Source of the DNA: Halicephalobus mephisto
Taxonomy: Eukaryota > Nematoda > Chromadorea > Rhabditida > Panagrolaimidae
Assembly (NCBI GenBank): GCA_009193035.1
Contig: SWDT01000001.1
Span: 992,001 to 1,056,000, forward strand
DNA: 64,000 nt
Direction of reading: 5' to 3'
Of the stretch, positions 37,554-48,347 are shown one piece after another (the first letter of the stretch is position 1; every line of letters begins with the position of its first letter). The notes beneath the pieces are model-generated. The model searched no databases, was not told where the DNA came from, and was given only the letters and a program-made list of their open reading frames with translations. Position numbers and translations under genes: made by a program.

Positions 37554-38606
37554 TAACTTTTCCAGTTTTATTTATTGGTTTATATGGATTTGAAATAAAG
37601 CTTGAAGATGAAGTAATTTTAGATTTTAGTTTTGAGAATCAATATGTGATTGAATCTGTCATCTGGAGCGAGTTTTCGGGAAGTTCCGAACGAAATTGAA
37701 ACTTTTCCAATGTTGTAAAAAATAAACTTAATTCTCAAAAATAATTAAAACCTTAAATTAGAATTTCAAACATCCAATAAACTATAATGTTCATAAAAAA
37801 TCTTAATTTTTTTTAACTTTTAAATTTAAAAAATTATTTTCTTATTTTTTGAATTTATAAAATATTTTTAAAAGTTTATATAATTTAAGATTTTAGATCT
37901 TAACTAGAACATTTTTGAAAATTCGCATTAAGACAATTTTTTGGAATTTTCGGAAAATTTTTTGTTTTTTAAAACAATATGATTTGTTTGAAATGTTAAA
38001 ATATAAAATTTTATAAAAAAATTAATATTTTAAAACACTTTCAAATTATATTTTGCATTAATTTTACTGCAAATTTAATTAACAAAATTAAAAATCACCT
38101 GTTAACCATTTGATCAATTTAAATATCCAATTTCGTAATTTACCACGTAAGTTTTGAGTACTTACGTTGGGATAGAAAACAAAGGTATTTTAATAATCTT
38201 TACTGGACTAACAAGACAAGGATAAGAATTTATATATTTCCTCACACGATACGACCGAGAGTGTCATTCGTGCGCTACAGTATTTCCCGTTCCCTGATAT
38301 TCAGGCTGTCGCTTCAAGTCCTCTCTTTTTAGTTCAGTTTTCTATCTCAACAGGTGCACAATAAATTTTAAAACTTAATAACTGAGACCTCGTTCATATC
38401 CTACAGTATTTCTTATTTCCTGATATCCAGGCTGTCGGTTGAAGTCCTCTCTTTCTAATCTAGTTTCTATCTCAACAGGTGCACAATAAATTTTAAAACT
38501 TAATAATTGAGACCTCGTTCATATCCTACAGTATTTCATATTTCCTGATATTCAAGCTGTCACTTCAAGTCCTCTCTTTCTAATCTAGTTTCTATCTTAA
38601 AAATTT
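37554..38606. other. Intergenic AT-rich region with a dispersed repeat element
   Basis: About 1 kb between the kinase and the chemoreceptor. The first 600 bp are very AT-rich with no features; the rest is the repeat listed at 38171-38600, which runs almost to the chemoreceptor start. Confidence 0.5.
38171..38600. repeat. Dispersed repeat element, copy A, with three internal tandem units
   Basis: It begins GATAGAAAACAAAGGTATTT and contains CACACGATACGACCGAGAG. A unit of about 126 bp is then repeated near 38275, 38401 and 38526, each with CTACAGTATTTC and CAGGCTGTCG-like sequence followed by AGTCCTCTCTTT. A highly similar copy lies at 53670-53900. Confidence 0.85.
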
Positions 38607-39680
38607 ATGAATTTTGAAAATCCATCGTCAAAAATGGACTCTAAGAAGTTTCCTCTGGAATATTTTTACAATGAATCCATCACGAAATTCTACGTTATTT
38701 TTACGAACATAACGACGGGGATTACTGTAGCGTTGGTTCCTGTTTATTTTTTTGTAATATTTACCCAGTCGAAACAACTTGGAAATTTTAAATGGTTTTT
38801 GGTGAACCACAGTATATGGTTCCTATGTCTGGATATCGCCATGTGTTACTCCAAACCCCTGGTTCTGAACCCCGCCGCCGCTGGATTCGCACTTGGTTTC
38901 ATAAGAACATCCGGACATTACACGACTTCCGTTATTTTCGTGCTGTTGATGTGCATATTGGCGCTTTTTTGTGTAGGAAGTGCTTCAATAACCCTGGCTT
39001 ACCGTTACGGCGGGCTGTTCCCCGGGTTGATAAGTACAGTATTCGCCTCTAAAACTTCATTTGTGGTTTACTTTTTACTTCATTTGGGATTTATCTCGTT
39101 TTTTGGAGGTTTGTCTGTGAGATTTTTCCTCAGTAAAAGAGCAGAAATAATTTCCGATGCTTTGGAATATTCTCCAGTGTTGGAAAAATTCACAAATGAA
39201 TCTACTTTTATATTTTTTAAAAAAGACATCGCCAGAGGGCCTATTTCTATTTTATTTTACACTCTCGTGATTCTAATAATAATAATGATAATTGTCGGAT
39301 TTGCTTTATTTCGGAAAATTTACAACATGAAAACCGTAACTATGACGGCGAAAACTCAGAAAAATTTACTCATCAGCGCTGTCGGACAAGCCGGGATCTC
39401 GATCGCGTTGTTGTTTTCTCCCTTGATGATATTTACTTCCGCAATGATTTACGAACGACCGTACTCTGGACCTAGGTTCATGATCGTGTTGTGTGGAATG
39501 TCGATGCATGCCATGACGGAAATGATCGCCACCATGTGTTTCGTGCTACCGTACAGGAGGTACTTTATTGGATTGGTTAATCAATGCTTCGAGAAAATTA
39601 AAAGAAAATCCAACACGGTTTCAGAAATAAATCAGAAATTTGAACAGCGAAATTTACGAAGAGCAATTTGTCCACAATAA
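38607..39680 (+). CDS. Seven-transmembrane chemoreceptor of the nematode srh/sri/str superfamily, intronless
   Basis: A single uninterrupted frame of 357 aa encodes seven hydrophobic segments. Hallmarks are a TM2 region of the form NHSIWFLCLDIAMC followed by NPAAAGFALGF, a KTQKNLLISAVGQAGISI segment before TM6 (the family's KLQ..L....Q..IP region), and LPYRRYF after TM7. Such receptors are usually sensory-neuron GPCRs. Most family members have introns, so the single exon is notable. The first Met (38607) or the Met at 38634 could be used; the region just upstream is repeat DNA. The subfamily (srh or sri) is uncertain. Confidence 0.8.
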   Translation: MNFENPSSKMDSKKFPLEYFYNESITKFYVIFTNITTGITVALVPVYFFVIFTQSKQLGNFKWFLVNHSIWFLCLDIAMCYSKPLVLNPAAAGFALGFIRTSGHYTTSVIFVLLMCILALFCVGSASITLAYRYGGLFPGLISTVFASKTSFVVYFLLHLGFISFFGGLSVRFFLSKRAEIISDALEYSPVLEKFTNESTFIFFKKDIARGPISILFYTLVILIIIMIIVGFALFRKIYNMKTVTMTAKTQKNLLISAVGQAGISIALLFSPLMIFTSAMIYERPYSGPRFMIVLCGMSMHAMTEMIATMCFVLPYRRYFIGLVNQCFEKIKRKSNTVSEINQKFEQRNLRRAICPQ

Positions 39681-39776
39681 TGTGCAGACTAGAGAATTCA
39701 GTTATATGGCATTTCTGTCCCAGACGTTTTTGTCCGAAGTTTTTGTGTTCCGATTCCACAATTACAACTCAAAAAG

Positions 39777-40010
39777 GACTTAGATACTGTAATAAAATCC
39801 ATAGATTCTGAATATGAAATCAGAATTAAAAATGAATCTTCAGAATCCAGGATTCTGGATTATGATACTTATCTATCAAAAACTTATATCACAGACATTT
39901 GTTCAAATCCCACAATTATAACTCAAAAAGTACTTAGATACTGTAATGAAACCCATAGATTCTGAATATGAAATCAGAATCAATAGTCAACCTTCGGAAT
40001 CCGGCATTCT
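39777..40010. repeat. Direct duplication, about 160-bp period
   Basis: ACTTAGATACTGTAATAAAA with CATAGATTCTGAATATGAAA near 39780 recurs near 39940 as a slightly diverged copy, both preceded by TTTTGT or ACAATTATAACTCAAAAAG-like sequence. Confidence 0.75.
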
Positions 40011-40483
40011 GAAGACACTCTGCATTCCAAGAATATATCGAATTTTACGTCAAAACTCAATTTTAGAAAATCGAAACTTACCTAAAATGGTTTTTAAAAT
40101 ACTGTAAGAGATAAAATAATTTAAAATAGTTTTTTGTTTTTAATTTTCAAATTAGTTGTAAAAATTGGAACATAAATATTCGGAACAGAGACGTCTTATC
40201 GAGGAGAATTCGACAGTGATGTTCCTAATTTCCATGATTGGTTTTGTTTTTGTTAAATAAATAATTAAACATAAATGAAACACTAAAAAGTTATCAGTGT
40301 TCCGTTTTGTTAAAATTGGAACCCAAAGTTTGAAGTCAAAATTCGGATTTTTCGTGTTAACATTTATTTTTTTATTTTAAAAATCTGTTGTACTTAAATT
40401 AATAATTGCAACTTAGCTGGATTTTTAAAATTGAAACGTGACTCATAAGTTATGTTTTAATTCGAAAAATTCAAAATTCAATT

Positions 40484-40790
40484 TCGAATTCAGAGTTCTA
40501 ATTTTGATGATAAAAAATCTGGATTTTTCGTGTTAAGACACAACTCGTAAGTCAAGTCTAGATTAAGTAAAATATAGTAATTTTTTGAAATATAAAAATC
40601 TGCAGTTTTTTTACTCGAAAAATTCAAAATTCTATTTCGAATTCAGAGTTCTAATTTTGATGATAAAAAATTTGGATTTTTCGTGTTAAGACACAACTCG
40701 TAAGTCAAGTCTAGATTAAGTAAAGTTAAATGAGATAAAGTACAGCTTTTTGAAATACAAAAATCTGCAGTTTTTTAATTCAAAAAATTG
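40484..40790. repeat. Dispersed repeat family, two tandem copies, 157-bp period
   Basis: Copies start near 40484 and 40641 with ATTCAGAGTTCTAATTTTGA and contain TTTTTCGTGTTAAGACACAA, then CTCGTAAGTCAAGTCTAGAT, and CAAAAATCTGCAG. A third close copy is at 58285-58440. Confidence 0.85.
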
Positions 40791-41205
40791 AAAATTCAAT
40801 TTCAAGCTTTGATCAACAACCTTAATAACGTGAAAGGCAGATGTTTTTCAAAATTTGAAGTCTTATAACAAAGTAATTATTAAATCAGATGTTTAAAGTA
40901 GACACAATATAGTAACATTGCTGACTGTTAAGTTACTGTAATAATTTATTATTTTAATTAATAAAAAACGTTTAAATTTTTATTTTAAAAATGGAATATT
41001 TAACAAATTTTATCCAATAATTTCCTGAAAAAATATATTTTTCAAATTCAGATATTTTAAATCTTTTTTCATAATTTTAATAGAAATAATTTTTGTCAAT
41101 TTCAAACAACTATAGAGTATTAAATTTTCTGTCTTTTTTTAAAGTATTATTTTTAATCACAATTAGTAGTTTTACTATACACAAAAAAAGTAACTTTTGG
41201 CACAG

Positions 41206-41365
41206 TAACAAATGCAAATCGTCACTATTAAGTTGCAATGTTCGTCACTATTAAATGAAAATAGTGACTATCAAGTTGAAATTTTCGTCACTATCAAGTT
41301 GCAATTTCCGTCACTATTAAGTGAAAATAGTCACTATCAAGTTGCAATTTTCATCACTATTATCT
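41206..41365. repeat. Minisatellite of GTCACTATTAAGTTGCAA-type units
   Basis: Six to seven imperfect units of about 23 bp contain CGTCACTATTAAGTTGCAAT, alternating with AATAGTGACTATCAAGTTG. Because CACTAT and ATAGTG alternate, the array can form stems. Confidence 0.75.
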
Positions 41366-41806
41366 TACTTGATTGGATTACTGTAGGAATAATCATGGGA
41401 AAATAAATTTTTACATAAAAATAAGGAATTTTTCAAACCACACCCTGATTTCAGAAAACAAATTAAAAATCCAAAAATCATGTTCGAGAATTTGCAAAAC
41501 TTCGTTTTTATAAAAAATGGCTCGAGGCAACGATAATAAAAAGATTAAAATTCTGTCGCAATCCAGAAACTTCCAAAAAAACCGGTTTTGAATAATTAAA
41601 ACTTTCATGACCTTATTTTTTATTTTAAAACAAGTATTAAAGTAAAAATTATTTTATAAATTAAATTTTTTTATGCAATTTTTACGAAAAAAACATTTTC
41701 GAAAAATTAAAAATTTATTTTTATCGAAAAATTAACGATAATAATTTTTTATTTCGATAGAATTTACCATTTACAGTAATAACACGTTTTTTCAAAGGAT
41801 GGTCGT

Positions 41807-44728
41807 CAAGCCTTGTTGCTGACAGCGTTGAAGGAGCCGATACTGCTTGATTCAGAATGGTACTGTTCGTCTTCGATGGAGCTCGTGGGCTGAGCAGACT
41901 GCTTCGTCCAGGTGTCGTCGAGTTCTTTGGAATTGTTATTTATCTAAAATTAATTCAATAAAAAAATAAATAAAACCAAATTTACAGAGATAAACTTCTT
42001 TTTCAACGCTTCGATCACATCCATTTGTTCGTTAAATTGATCTTCAAGTTTTTGATTATAGGTTTTCAATTGAGCAATTTCATTAATATATGTTTGAACA
42101 TCTTTTTGAGAAGTCTCAAGTTCAGTAATTCTGTTGTTGGCGTTGTTGAGGAGTCTCTCGAATTCGTCGTTCTTTTTGTTGGCCTCTTCCAGTCGATAAC
42201 GGAATTCCTCATATCTTCTTTCGAGTTGATTCCCAATAGGTCTGATTTGGGACTTGACAAGTTCAAGTTCCGATTTCGTTTTTTCCAAAGACTTCTCGAG
42301 ATGGCCATTGATCTCCAGAAGTTCGGTTTCTCTTTTTTCTGCTTCATATTTGCAGTGAGAAACAGCAGCAGCGGCTTCTCTCGTGGCAGAAGCCACTTTA
42401 GAAGCCCATTCATTCTGAGTTGCCTGGAGGGCTTTACAAGTATCGAGTAGTTCTTGTCTGACTTTCGTACATTCAGCAGAAAGATTTTCAAGTTCCTTCT
42501 CAAGTGTGATTTTGGAGTTCTTGGCTTCAGAAAGTTCTTTTTCGTAAGCATTTTTCATGTCTTCAAATTGGATCTGAATTTGACGAACTTCTTTTTCTAA
42601 TTCTTCTCCTTTTTCTTTAGCAACTGTATTGAGAGTATTTACTTGATCATGAAGATTTTCTTTTTCATCAACAAGAGCGGCGTATTCTTCTTTGATCTTA
42701 GTCAATTGTTCAGTAACATCGTTGTTGGATTCTAATTGAACGTCTAGTTTTTTTTGCAACGATGTCAATTGTTCCATGTGTTTTTTTTCCATTTCCTCCA
42801 GTTTCCTGAAATAATAAATAAAAAATCATATTGAAGATTCTAATTTTGACTTACATCTGAAGTTCGTTGATTTTTTTTCCTTCGAAAATAGATTTCTCTT
42901 GTTTTTGATTCAAGACAGATTCAAGTTCAGTAATTTTCGCTTCTGTCTTTGCAGCGATGGATTCTTTTTCCCCGATGAGTTTCTTCGTTTTCTGAAGTTC
43001 TTTTTTGGTGGATTCAAGTTCTGTTTGTAACTCTTTTTTCTTCTTCGAAGTGTTGGATTCCAGTTCGTTGATCTGACTTTGGAGATTAATAATTTCCTCT
43101 GATTTCCTCGATTCCAGACGTCTCAACTCACAAGACGCCATGTTTAATTCCGTTTCAGTGAAAGATAATTTCTAAAAAAAATAATTATAAATTTAATTAA
43201 ATTAAAATTTACATTTTCTAAATTCTCAATATACTGTAGGCCTTTTTTCAACGTATCTCTTTCATTTGATTTTAAACAAGCTAATTTTCTGATTTTTTGC
43301 AGACGTTCTTTGGTTTCAGCCACTTTGAAATTATCCATTTGAACAAAAGTTTTAATATCGTCGAAAACAGATTCCAAATCTTCATCAACGTACTCCTCTG
43401 TTGCGGTGGATTTATGTTCTGTCGAAACAGAGATTCCCTGGAATCACGTAATTACAGTAATCAAAAAAGTCAAAAAACAGGATTCTTACAATGTTGGACA
43501 ATTCACGCAACTCCAAAATTTGGAACTCTAACAAGTCGTTGTTTTCTTCTGTATTAAGTAATTGTTCTTTCAAAGAAGAACATTCTGTTTGTAAATCTCG
43601 GATTTTCTTTTCCTGCTGGGAGATGGTGAGATTCAGTTGGTTTTGAGACTCGGACTAAAGACACAACAATAATTAATAAATTCAAAAAAAATCACAGCAA
43701 ATCCTATTACCATGGAGAATTGAGAAGCTAAAGCAGTTTGTAACTCGGTGATCGTCGTGTTGGCCACTTCGAGTTGTTCCTTCAGAATCTGCTCTTCTCC
43801 GAGAGCAAAAACACTCAATTTCAAAGTTATGTCGTTTTCGTAACCAAAAGAAGAATGTTCTATATCCAAAGTCTAAAATTAGCCTCAATCAAGAAAGTTA
43901 TCACTCGAAAAAAATTCACACCACTCCACAAGGATAAAACTGACCTCGTCAATGTCTTCCGTAATGGTGTCCAAGTTGAACGAGGATTCCGCCGAGCCTT
44001 CTGAACCGAAAGAAGACTGTCTGTCATCATCGTCTGATTTTTTAGCAAGACATTTCTTCATCCGTTTGAATTTCTGGACCAGTAACTCATAACGTCTATC
44101 CTTTTCCAAGCCAGACTGCCTCAGGGCATTTATGCATTTAGAATATTCCAATACCTGGTTCCGATATCTGTCAAGTTCCTTCAGTTTTTCCGGAAAAGCT
44201 CGAAGTTCCTTCAAAGCCGCGTTTTCTTTGCAAAGTCTGTCATAAGCATCTTTCTGAAAATAATAATTTTAAAAAATCATTATTATCAGATTCTTACTAA
44301 AGTTAAAAAATCGTCTTGAGAATGACAAAGTTTTTCTTCGACTTTTTTGAGTTCGTTCTGAATAATCCGATTCCTGTCACTAAGTCTTTTGTTCTGTTCG
44401 ATGAGGGGCTTCTGATTCTTCTCCAATTCCACAATTTTCTTGTTTAATTCGGCTTTGATCTGCATCATTTCTGAATTGCTGACTGTGGCGTCGATAATTT
44501 TACTTTCGGCTTCGTCGAGTTTCTGCTGGAGTCGTTGTCTTTCACGTTCGTATTCTTCTTTATGAACCTGAAATAAAATAATTTAAAAATTAAAAAATCG
44601 ATTAAATTTACGTATTGAGTAGTTCCAAAACACTTGGGGGATCCATTGATTTTGTTGAAGGTGTTGCTTCTGCTGAGACTGTGGGTTTGGTAGCCGGGAG
44701 AGGACCCGGTGGTCATCGATTGATGCAT
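41807..44728 (-). CDS. Long coiled-coil protein, function unknown
   Basis: At least nine exons, from 44612-44728 down to the last exon ending in a TGA near 41807. Almost the whole product of roughly 800 aa is heptad-patterned, Glu/Lys/Leu-rich coiled coil, for example KEEYERERQRLQQKL, KKELQTELESTKKELQKTKK and ELENLSAECTKVRQELL. The only non-coiled parts are a Ser/Thr-rich N-terminus, an acidic Ser-rich linker (DDDDRQSSFGSEGS) and a Ser-rich tail ending VSNKA. It could be a golgin, centrosomal or cytoskeletal scaffold; I do not recognise the family. ATG 44728 is the first in-frame Met, but a CTCCAG acceptor upstream leaves room for a further 5' exon. Confidence 0.75.
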
Positions 44729-47320
44729 GTCGAGTTCGAAGGCCAATATCCGACGAAAACCCTGGAGATAATTTACCCAATTAACGATCGAAAAACAATT
44801 TTGTTGTTCGTAAACGCGATTTTGCGGGAAATTTTGTAAATTTGAATTTTGCTAAAGGTCACAGATGTCTCCTGCTGAGAGAAACTTGGGATTTCTCGGA
44901 AAATGGACGTTTGTCCTCCTTAGGATCCAGGTTTCTGAACAACACACATCATTGATCCTAGAAACGAATAAAAATAAGGTCATCATCCAGAAAACAATTT
45001 TTATTAGACAGAAAAATAAGAACAAAACGTCAAGAACTGATTGAGGTTTTTCAAAAAACAGACATGGCAAATGCTTGGATGTCAGGGATATCTTCAAGCA
45101 GTTGCCAGAGATTTTCGCGAAATAAACCGGGTAGCGACCGAGTGCTGAAAAAATGGATAAGATGAATTGGGAGAAGCTTTGATGCAGCTGCTTGTTTTTA
45201 ATTTCTTTCTTCGGTCAAAACGGAAAAACGGTCCGAAAAGTGCCATTTCGGGATCTTCTTCAAAACATCATTGTAAAATTAATAATAAAAATAAAAAAAT
45301 ATTAAAAATATTAAAGAATTATTTTTATTTATTTATTTAGAGAGAATTTTAAAAAAGATATTTGGGGAATTTTGAAATTAGTGAACAAGAGGTGCCATGA
45401 TTTCGTGGGGATGACAGGACACGATCGATGACCGCGCGAGGCAGTATCGGGCCCCGTGAGGCTGCTCCGAACGAAGGACCCGGTCTCGCACCAGATATGA
45501 TTGATTCGAACAAATACCGTAAATTTGCATGTTATAAAACAAGTTGTTCAAATATTTATGGCATATGAAAAATAATCCATATTTTAAGAAAGTTGAAATT
45601 TGACTCGGAAAAAGGACTTTTGGAGGTCGTGTCACCCTCCTCGAGGTCATTTCTCGAATCTGCCATCTCGGTTCCGAGACAAAAAACAAATCCTGTTCTC
45701 CGATTTTGGAAAAAAGAAAACCGGAGAAAGGACGAAATCACAATTAGAGCAACAAATAGATAAAATTTAATCGAACAAATTAGCGCAATCTTGCTCTTGG
45801 GGATGATAGAAATCTCCCGGCCGAATCGACGACACCATTTGACGGAAGCCGCTTCCACAGGTGTCAACGTGATAGTTCAGTGGAAACGCGCAAGTTTGTC
45901 TGATTACATTGCACCTCGGACTAGCTTTTGCATGTTTACTCAAATTCGAAAAAACATTTACAGGTTTTTTTAGAATTGGATTAATTCGGATTTGGGAACT
46001 TTGATGAAAAATCACAAATTGACTCATGATTAAAAACAGTCAAGTTACAAATTCAATTTTTATCAGTTTCATCTTTCCTGATGATGACATTTGCAAAATA
46101 TGTCTATTACCGTAATCATATTTTCCAGTACTGAGGTCAGCATTAAAATCGAAATTTATTTTATTTTCATGCAGTAATTAGATTGGTTGATTAAATGTTG
46201 CAAGCAAACTGCAGATTTTATTTTTATTTTTATTTTTTTATAAATATAAATATAAAAATATCAACCAGATCATCATAATGTTGCGAGCAAATTGCAAACT
46301 TTACTTTAATTTTTTATAAATATAAATATAAAAATACTAAATAATCTGCCGGAATGTTGCAAGAAAATTACAAACTTTACTTTGGTTTTAATTTTTTATA
46401 AATATAAATATAAAAATATCAACCAGATCATCATAATGTTACGAGCAAATTGCAGATTTTATTTTAATTTGATTTTTTTATAAATATAAATATAAAAATA
46501 AAAATATCAACCAGATGATCATAATGTTACGAGCAAATTGCAGATTTTATTTTAATTTTAATTTTTTATAAATATAAATATAAAAATACTAAATAATCTG
46601 CCGGAGTGTTGCAAGAAAATTGCAGATTTTACTTTAATTTTGATTTTTTTATAAGTATAAATATAGAAATATCAACCAGATCATCATAATGTTACGAGCA
46701 AATTACAAACTTTACTTTAATTTTGATTTTTTTATAAATACAAATATAAAAATATTGAATAATCTGCCGGAATGTTGCAAGAAAATTGCAGATTTCGACT
46801 TCTTTATAGACCTTGATGAGGAATTGAGTTAATTTAAATTTAAAAACTTTAATGAAAAACTACAAAACTGTTTATTACTTTCATCTTTTCCTGATGATAA
46901 CATTTGCAAAACATCTCTACTACTGTAAGAATATTTTTGAACCAATTCATCGGATGACTTTGCTCAAATAAATTTTTCAAAAAAATATTTTGCAAAAAAT
47001 AATTTTTTTTCAAAACAAGAAATGACAAATATGAACACTGATTCATGGTGTTTTTTATGATTTTTGAAGATTAATAGAAAATTTCAAAAAAAGTACAAAT
47101 AATGATCATTTTGGAAATTAAAATTTATTTTTGCAGATTTATTAATGTTAGTGTTATAGCCCACAATACCTCCCCCCACGTTTTACGTTTATTTATCCGG
47201 ATAAAAAATAAACAAATATGTTTAATTCTGCCCACGTTTGATCTGTGAAGCTTGTGTCCGAATTATATATAAAGTCCGATTTTTCCGGACGTCTTCATGA
47301 CTTCGGTTTCAGGATCCACA
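44729..47320. other. Intergenic region with promoter sequence, a possible cryptic transcript and a large tandem repeat
   Basis: About 2.6 kb. The part next to the coiled-coil gene should hold its promoter. Two GC-rich patches, at 45410-45500 and 45790-45920, contrast with the AT-rich background and have open frames on the minus strand, but I recognise no product. The stretch 46190-46800 is a tandem array. Confidence 0.4.
46190..46800. repeat. Higher-order tandem repeat, eight units of about 82 bp in two types
   Basis: Units start near 46196, 46280, 46355, 46437, 46524, 46608, 46689 and 46774. Type A has CATCATAATGTTACGAGCAA; type B has AATCTGCCGGAATGTTGCAA. Both continue with AAATTGCAGATTTTA and an AT-rich part TTTTATAAATATAAATATAA. 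After the first unit the order is A B A A B A B. Confidence 0.88.
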
Positions 47321-47622
47321 ATGACCAACAAGTATTTTCCTTTCTTGGTCTTCTTCGTCTTATTGGCTTACTGTACTGCTGACAAGATCATTTTCACGTC
47401 CTGTGCCCGTATGGACACCCCCTTCCTTGGCAAAGTGGCTCAAGCAGCTTGTATTACTTCCTGTAAATTTCAGGTAATTTTTTTAATGAAAATAAATTTT
47501 ATTAAATCAAATTCATCCAGAACTGCGGAACGGGATCTTGTCAGAAACGCAGTGGACGTCCAGTATGCGTCTGTAGCCGTTGCGACAACGGTGGTGGAGC
47601 CTGGCCCCCAGCCCCAGGCTAA
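47321..47622 (+). CDS. abf: ABF/ASABF-type antimicrobial peptide (nematode CS-alpha-beta defensin)
   Basis: ABFs are secreted cysteine-stabilised peptides of nematode innate immunity, made in intestine and pharynx in relatives. Exons 47321-47473 and 47521-47622 give 84 aa. A signal peptide (FPFLVFFVLLAYCTA) is followed by a mature region with CARMDTPFLGKVAQAACITSC, here spread as CARMDTP, CITSCKFQNC, GTGSC, CVC and SRC, the eight-cysteine ABF pattern. The intron lies between CKFQ and NCG. A TTTCAG 8 nt upstream fixes ATG 47321; an ATG at 47297 lies in the presumed outron. The paralogue number is not assigned. Confidence 0.92.
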
Positions 47623-48308
47623 CATCGCAGATAAATAAACCCAAAAACATCTTTCATTTATTTTATCAAAGTTGATAGCCAGAGTATCAGGTCGAAATTT
47701 GAACTTTTCGTTCTAAGACATAACTTTCAAATCTTCAAAATTCTAAATTTTCGCGTTAAGACACAATTCTTAAAATTCTAACTTTTCGTGTTAGGATACA
47801 ATTCTTGAAATATGAATTTTTCGTGTTAGGATACAATTTTCAAAATTCTGACTTTTCGTTCTAAGACATGACTTGAAAGTTATGTTTGAATTTGGAAAAT
47901 TCAGATTTTAAACTTTATCAATTTAAATAATTTTAAATTTAAAAAAACTGTGGATGTTGTCTTTCAAGAAAAATCTCAAATTTCGACTTTTAACTTTGAT
48001 CGTCAACTTTGGTAAAATATAACTGTTAAATCGTGCATTTATCCATTGGAACGCAAATCTGCACAACCGTAAGCCTCTCGTTCTTCCTCAGGGCATTTCC
48101 TTTCGGGACCAACGCTGTGCGGACTTGCGTTTGAATGGATAAATGTAAAATCGAACAACAACCTAAATTATTAACCTCGATCGTGATTATTTATTTTTTC
48201 GTAACTGGTTTTTTAATAAATATTTTTTCAAAAATAAAAACATCTCAAAAGTGATAAATAAAGGTTACAGTTTATCCAAACCAGTTTTTTTAAAATATTA
48301 TCTGGCTT
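47623..48308. other. Intergenic region with repeat remnants and a strong hairpin
   Basis: The left part has diverged copies of the TTTTCGTGTTAGGATACAAT repeat (47690-47900), related to the family at 40484 and 58285. The right part holds the hairpin at 48036-48145. No coding sequence is visible. Confidence 0.5.
48036..48145. repeat. Near-perfect 32-bp inverted repeat with 46-nt loop (hairpin)
   Basis: The left arm (48036-48067) begins CATTTATCCATT and the right arm (48114-48145) ends AATGGATAAATG. The arms pair over about 27 of 32 positions, including AACGCAA and GCACA blocks. The loop holds CCTCAGGGCATTTCCTTTCG. It could be an RNA hairpin gene, such as a microRNA-like precursor, or a foldback element; the sequence alone cannot decide. 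Confidence 0.7.
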
Positions 48309-48347
48309 ATGAAGTGGATTACCGGTTTTTTGGGATTTAAGCACATC

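Larger units (their letters stand above)
39681..41806. other. AT-rich intergenic region with several repeats
   Basis: About 2.1 kb containing a direct duplication (39777-40010), two copies of a dispersed repeat (40484-40790) and a minisatellite (41206-41365). I see no gene. The right end holds the 3' UTR of the coiled-coil gene. Confidence 0.5.

Noticed and set aside
45435..45480. U4 snRNA-like stretch (GCGC, GGCAGTATCG, TGAGG and TCCGA in order)
   Set aside because: The order and spacing resemble the 5' part of U4, but the normally near-invariant flanks and the Sm site are missing and the rest does not match, so a functional U4 gene is not supported.
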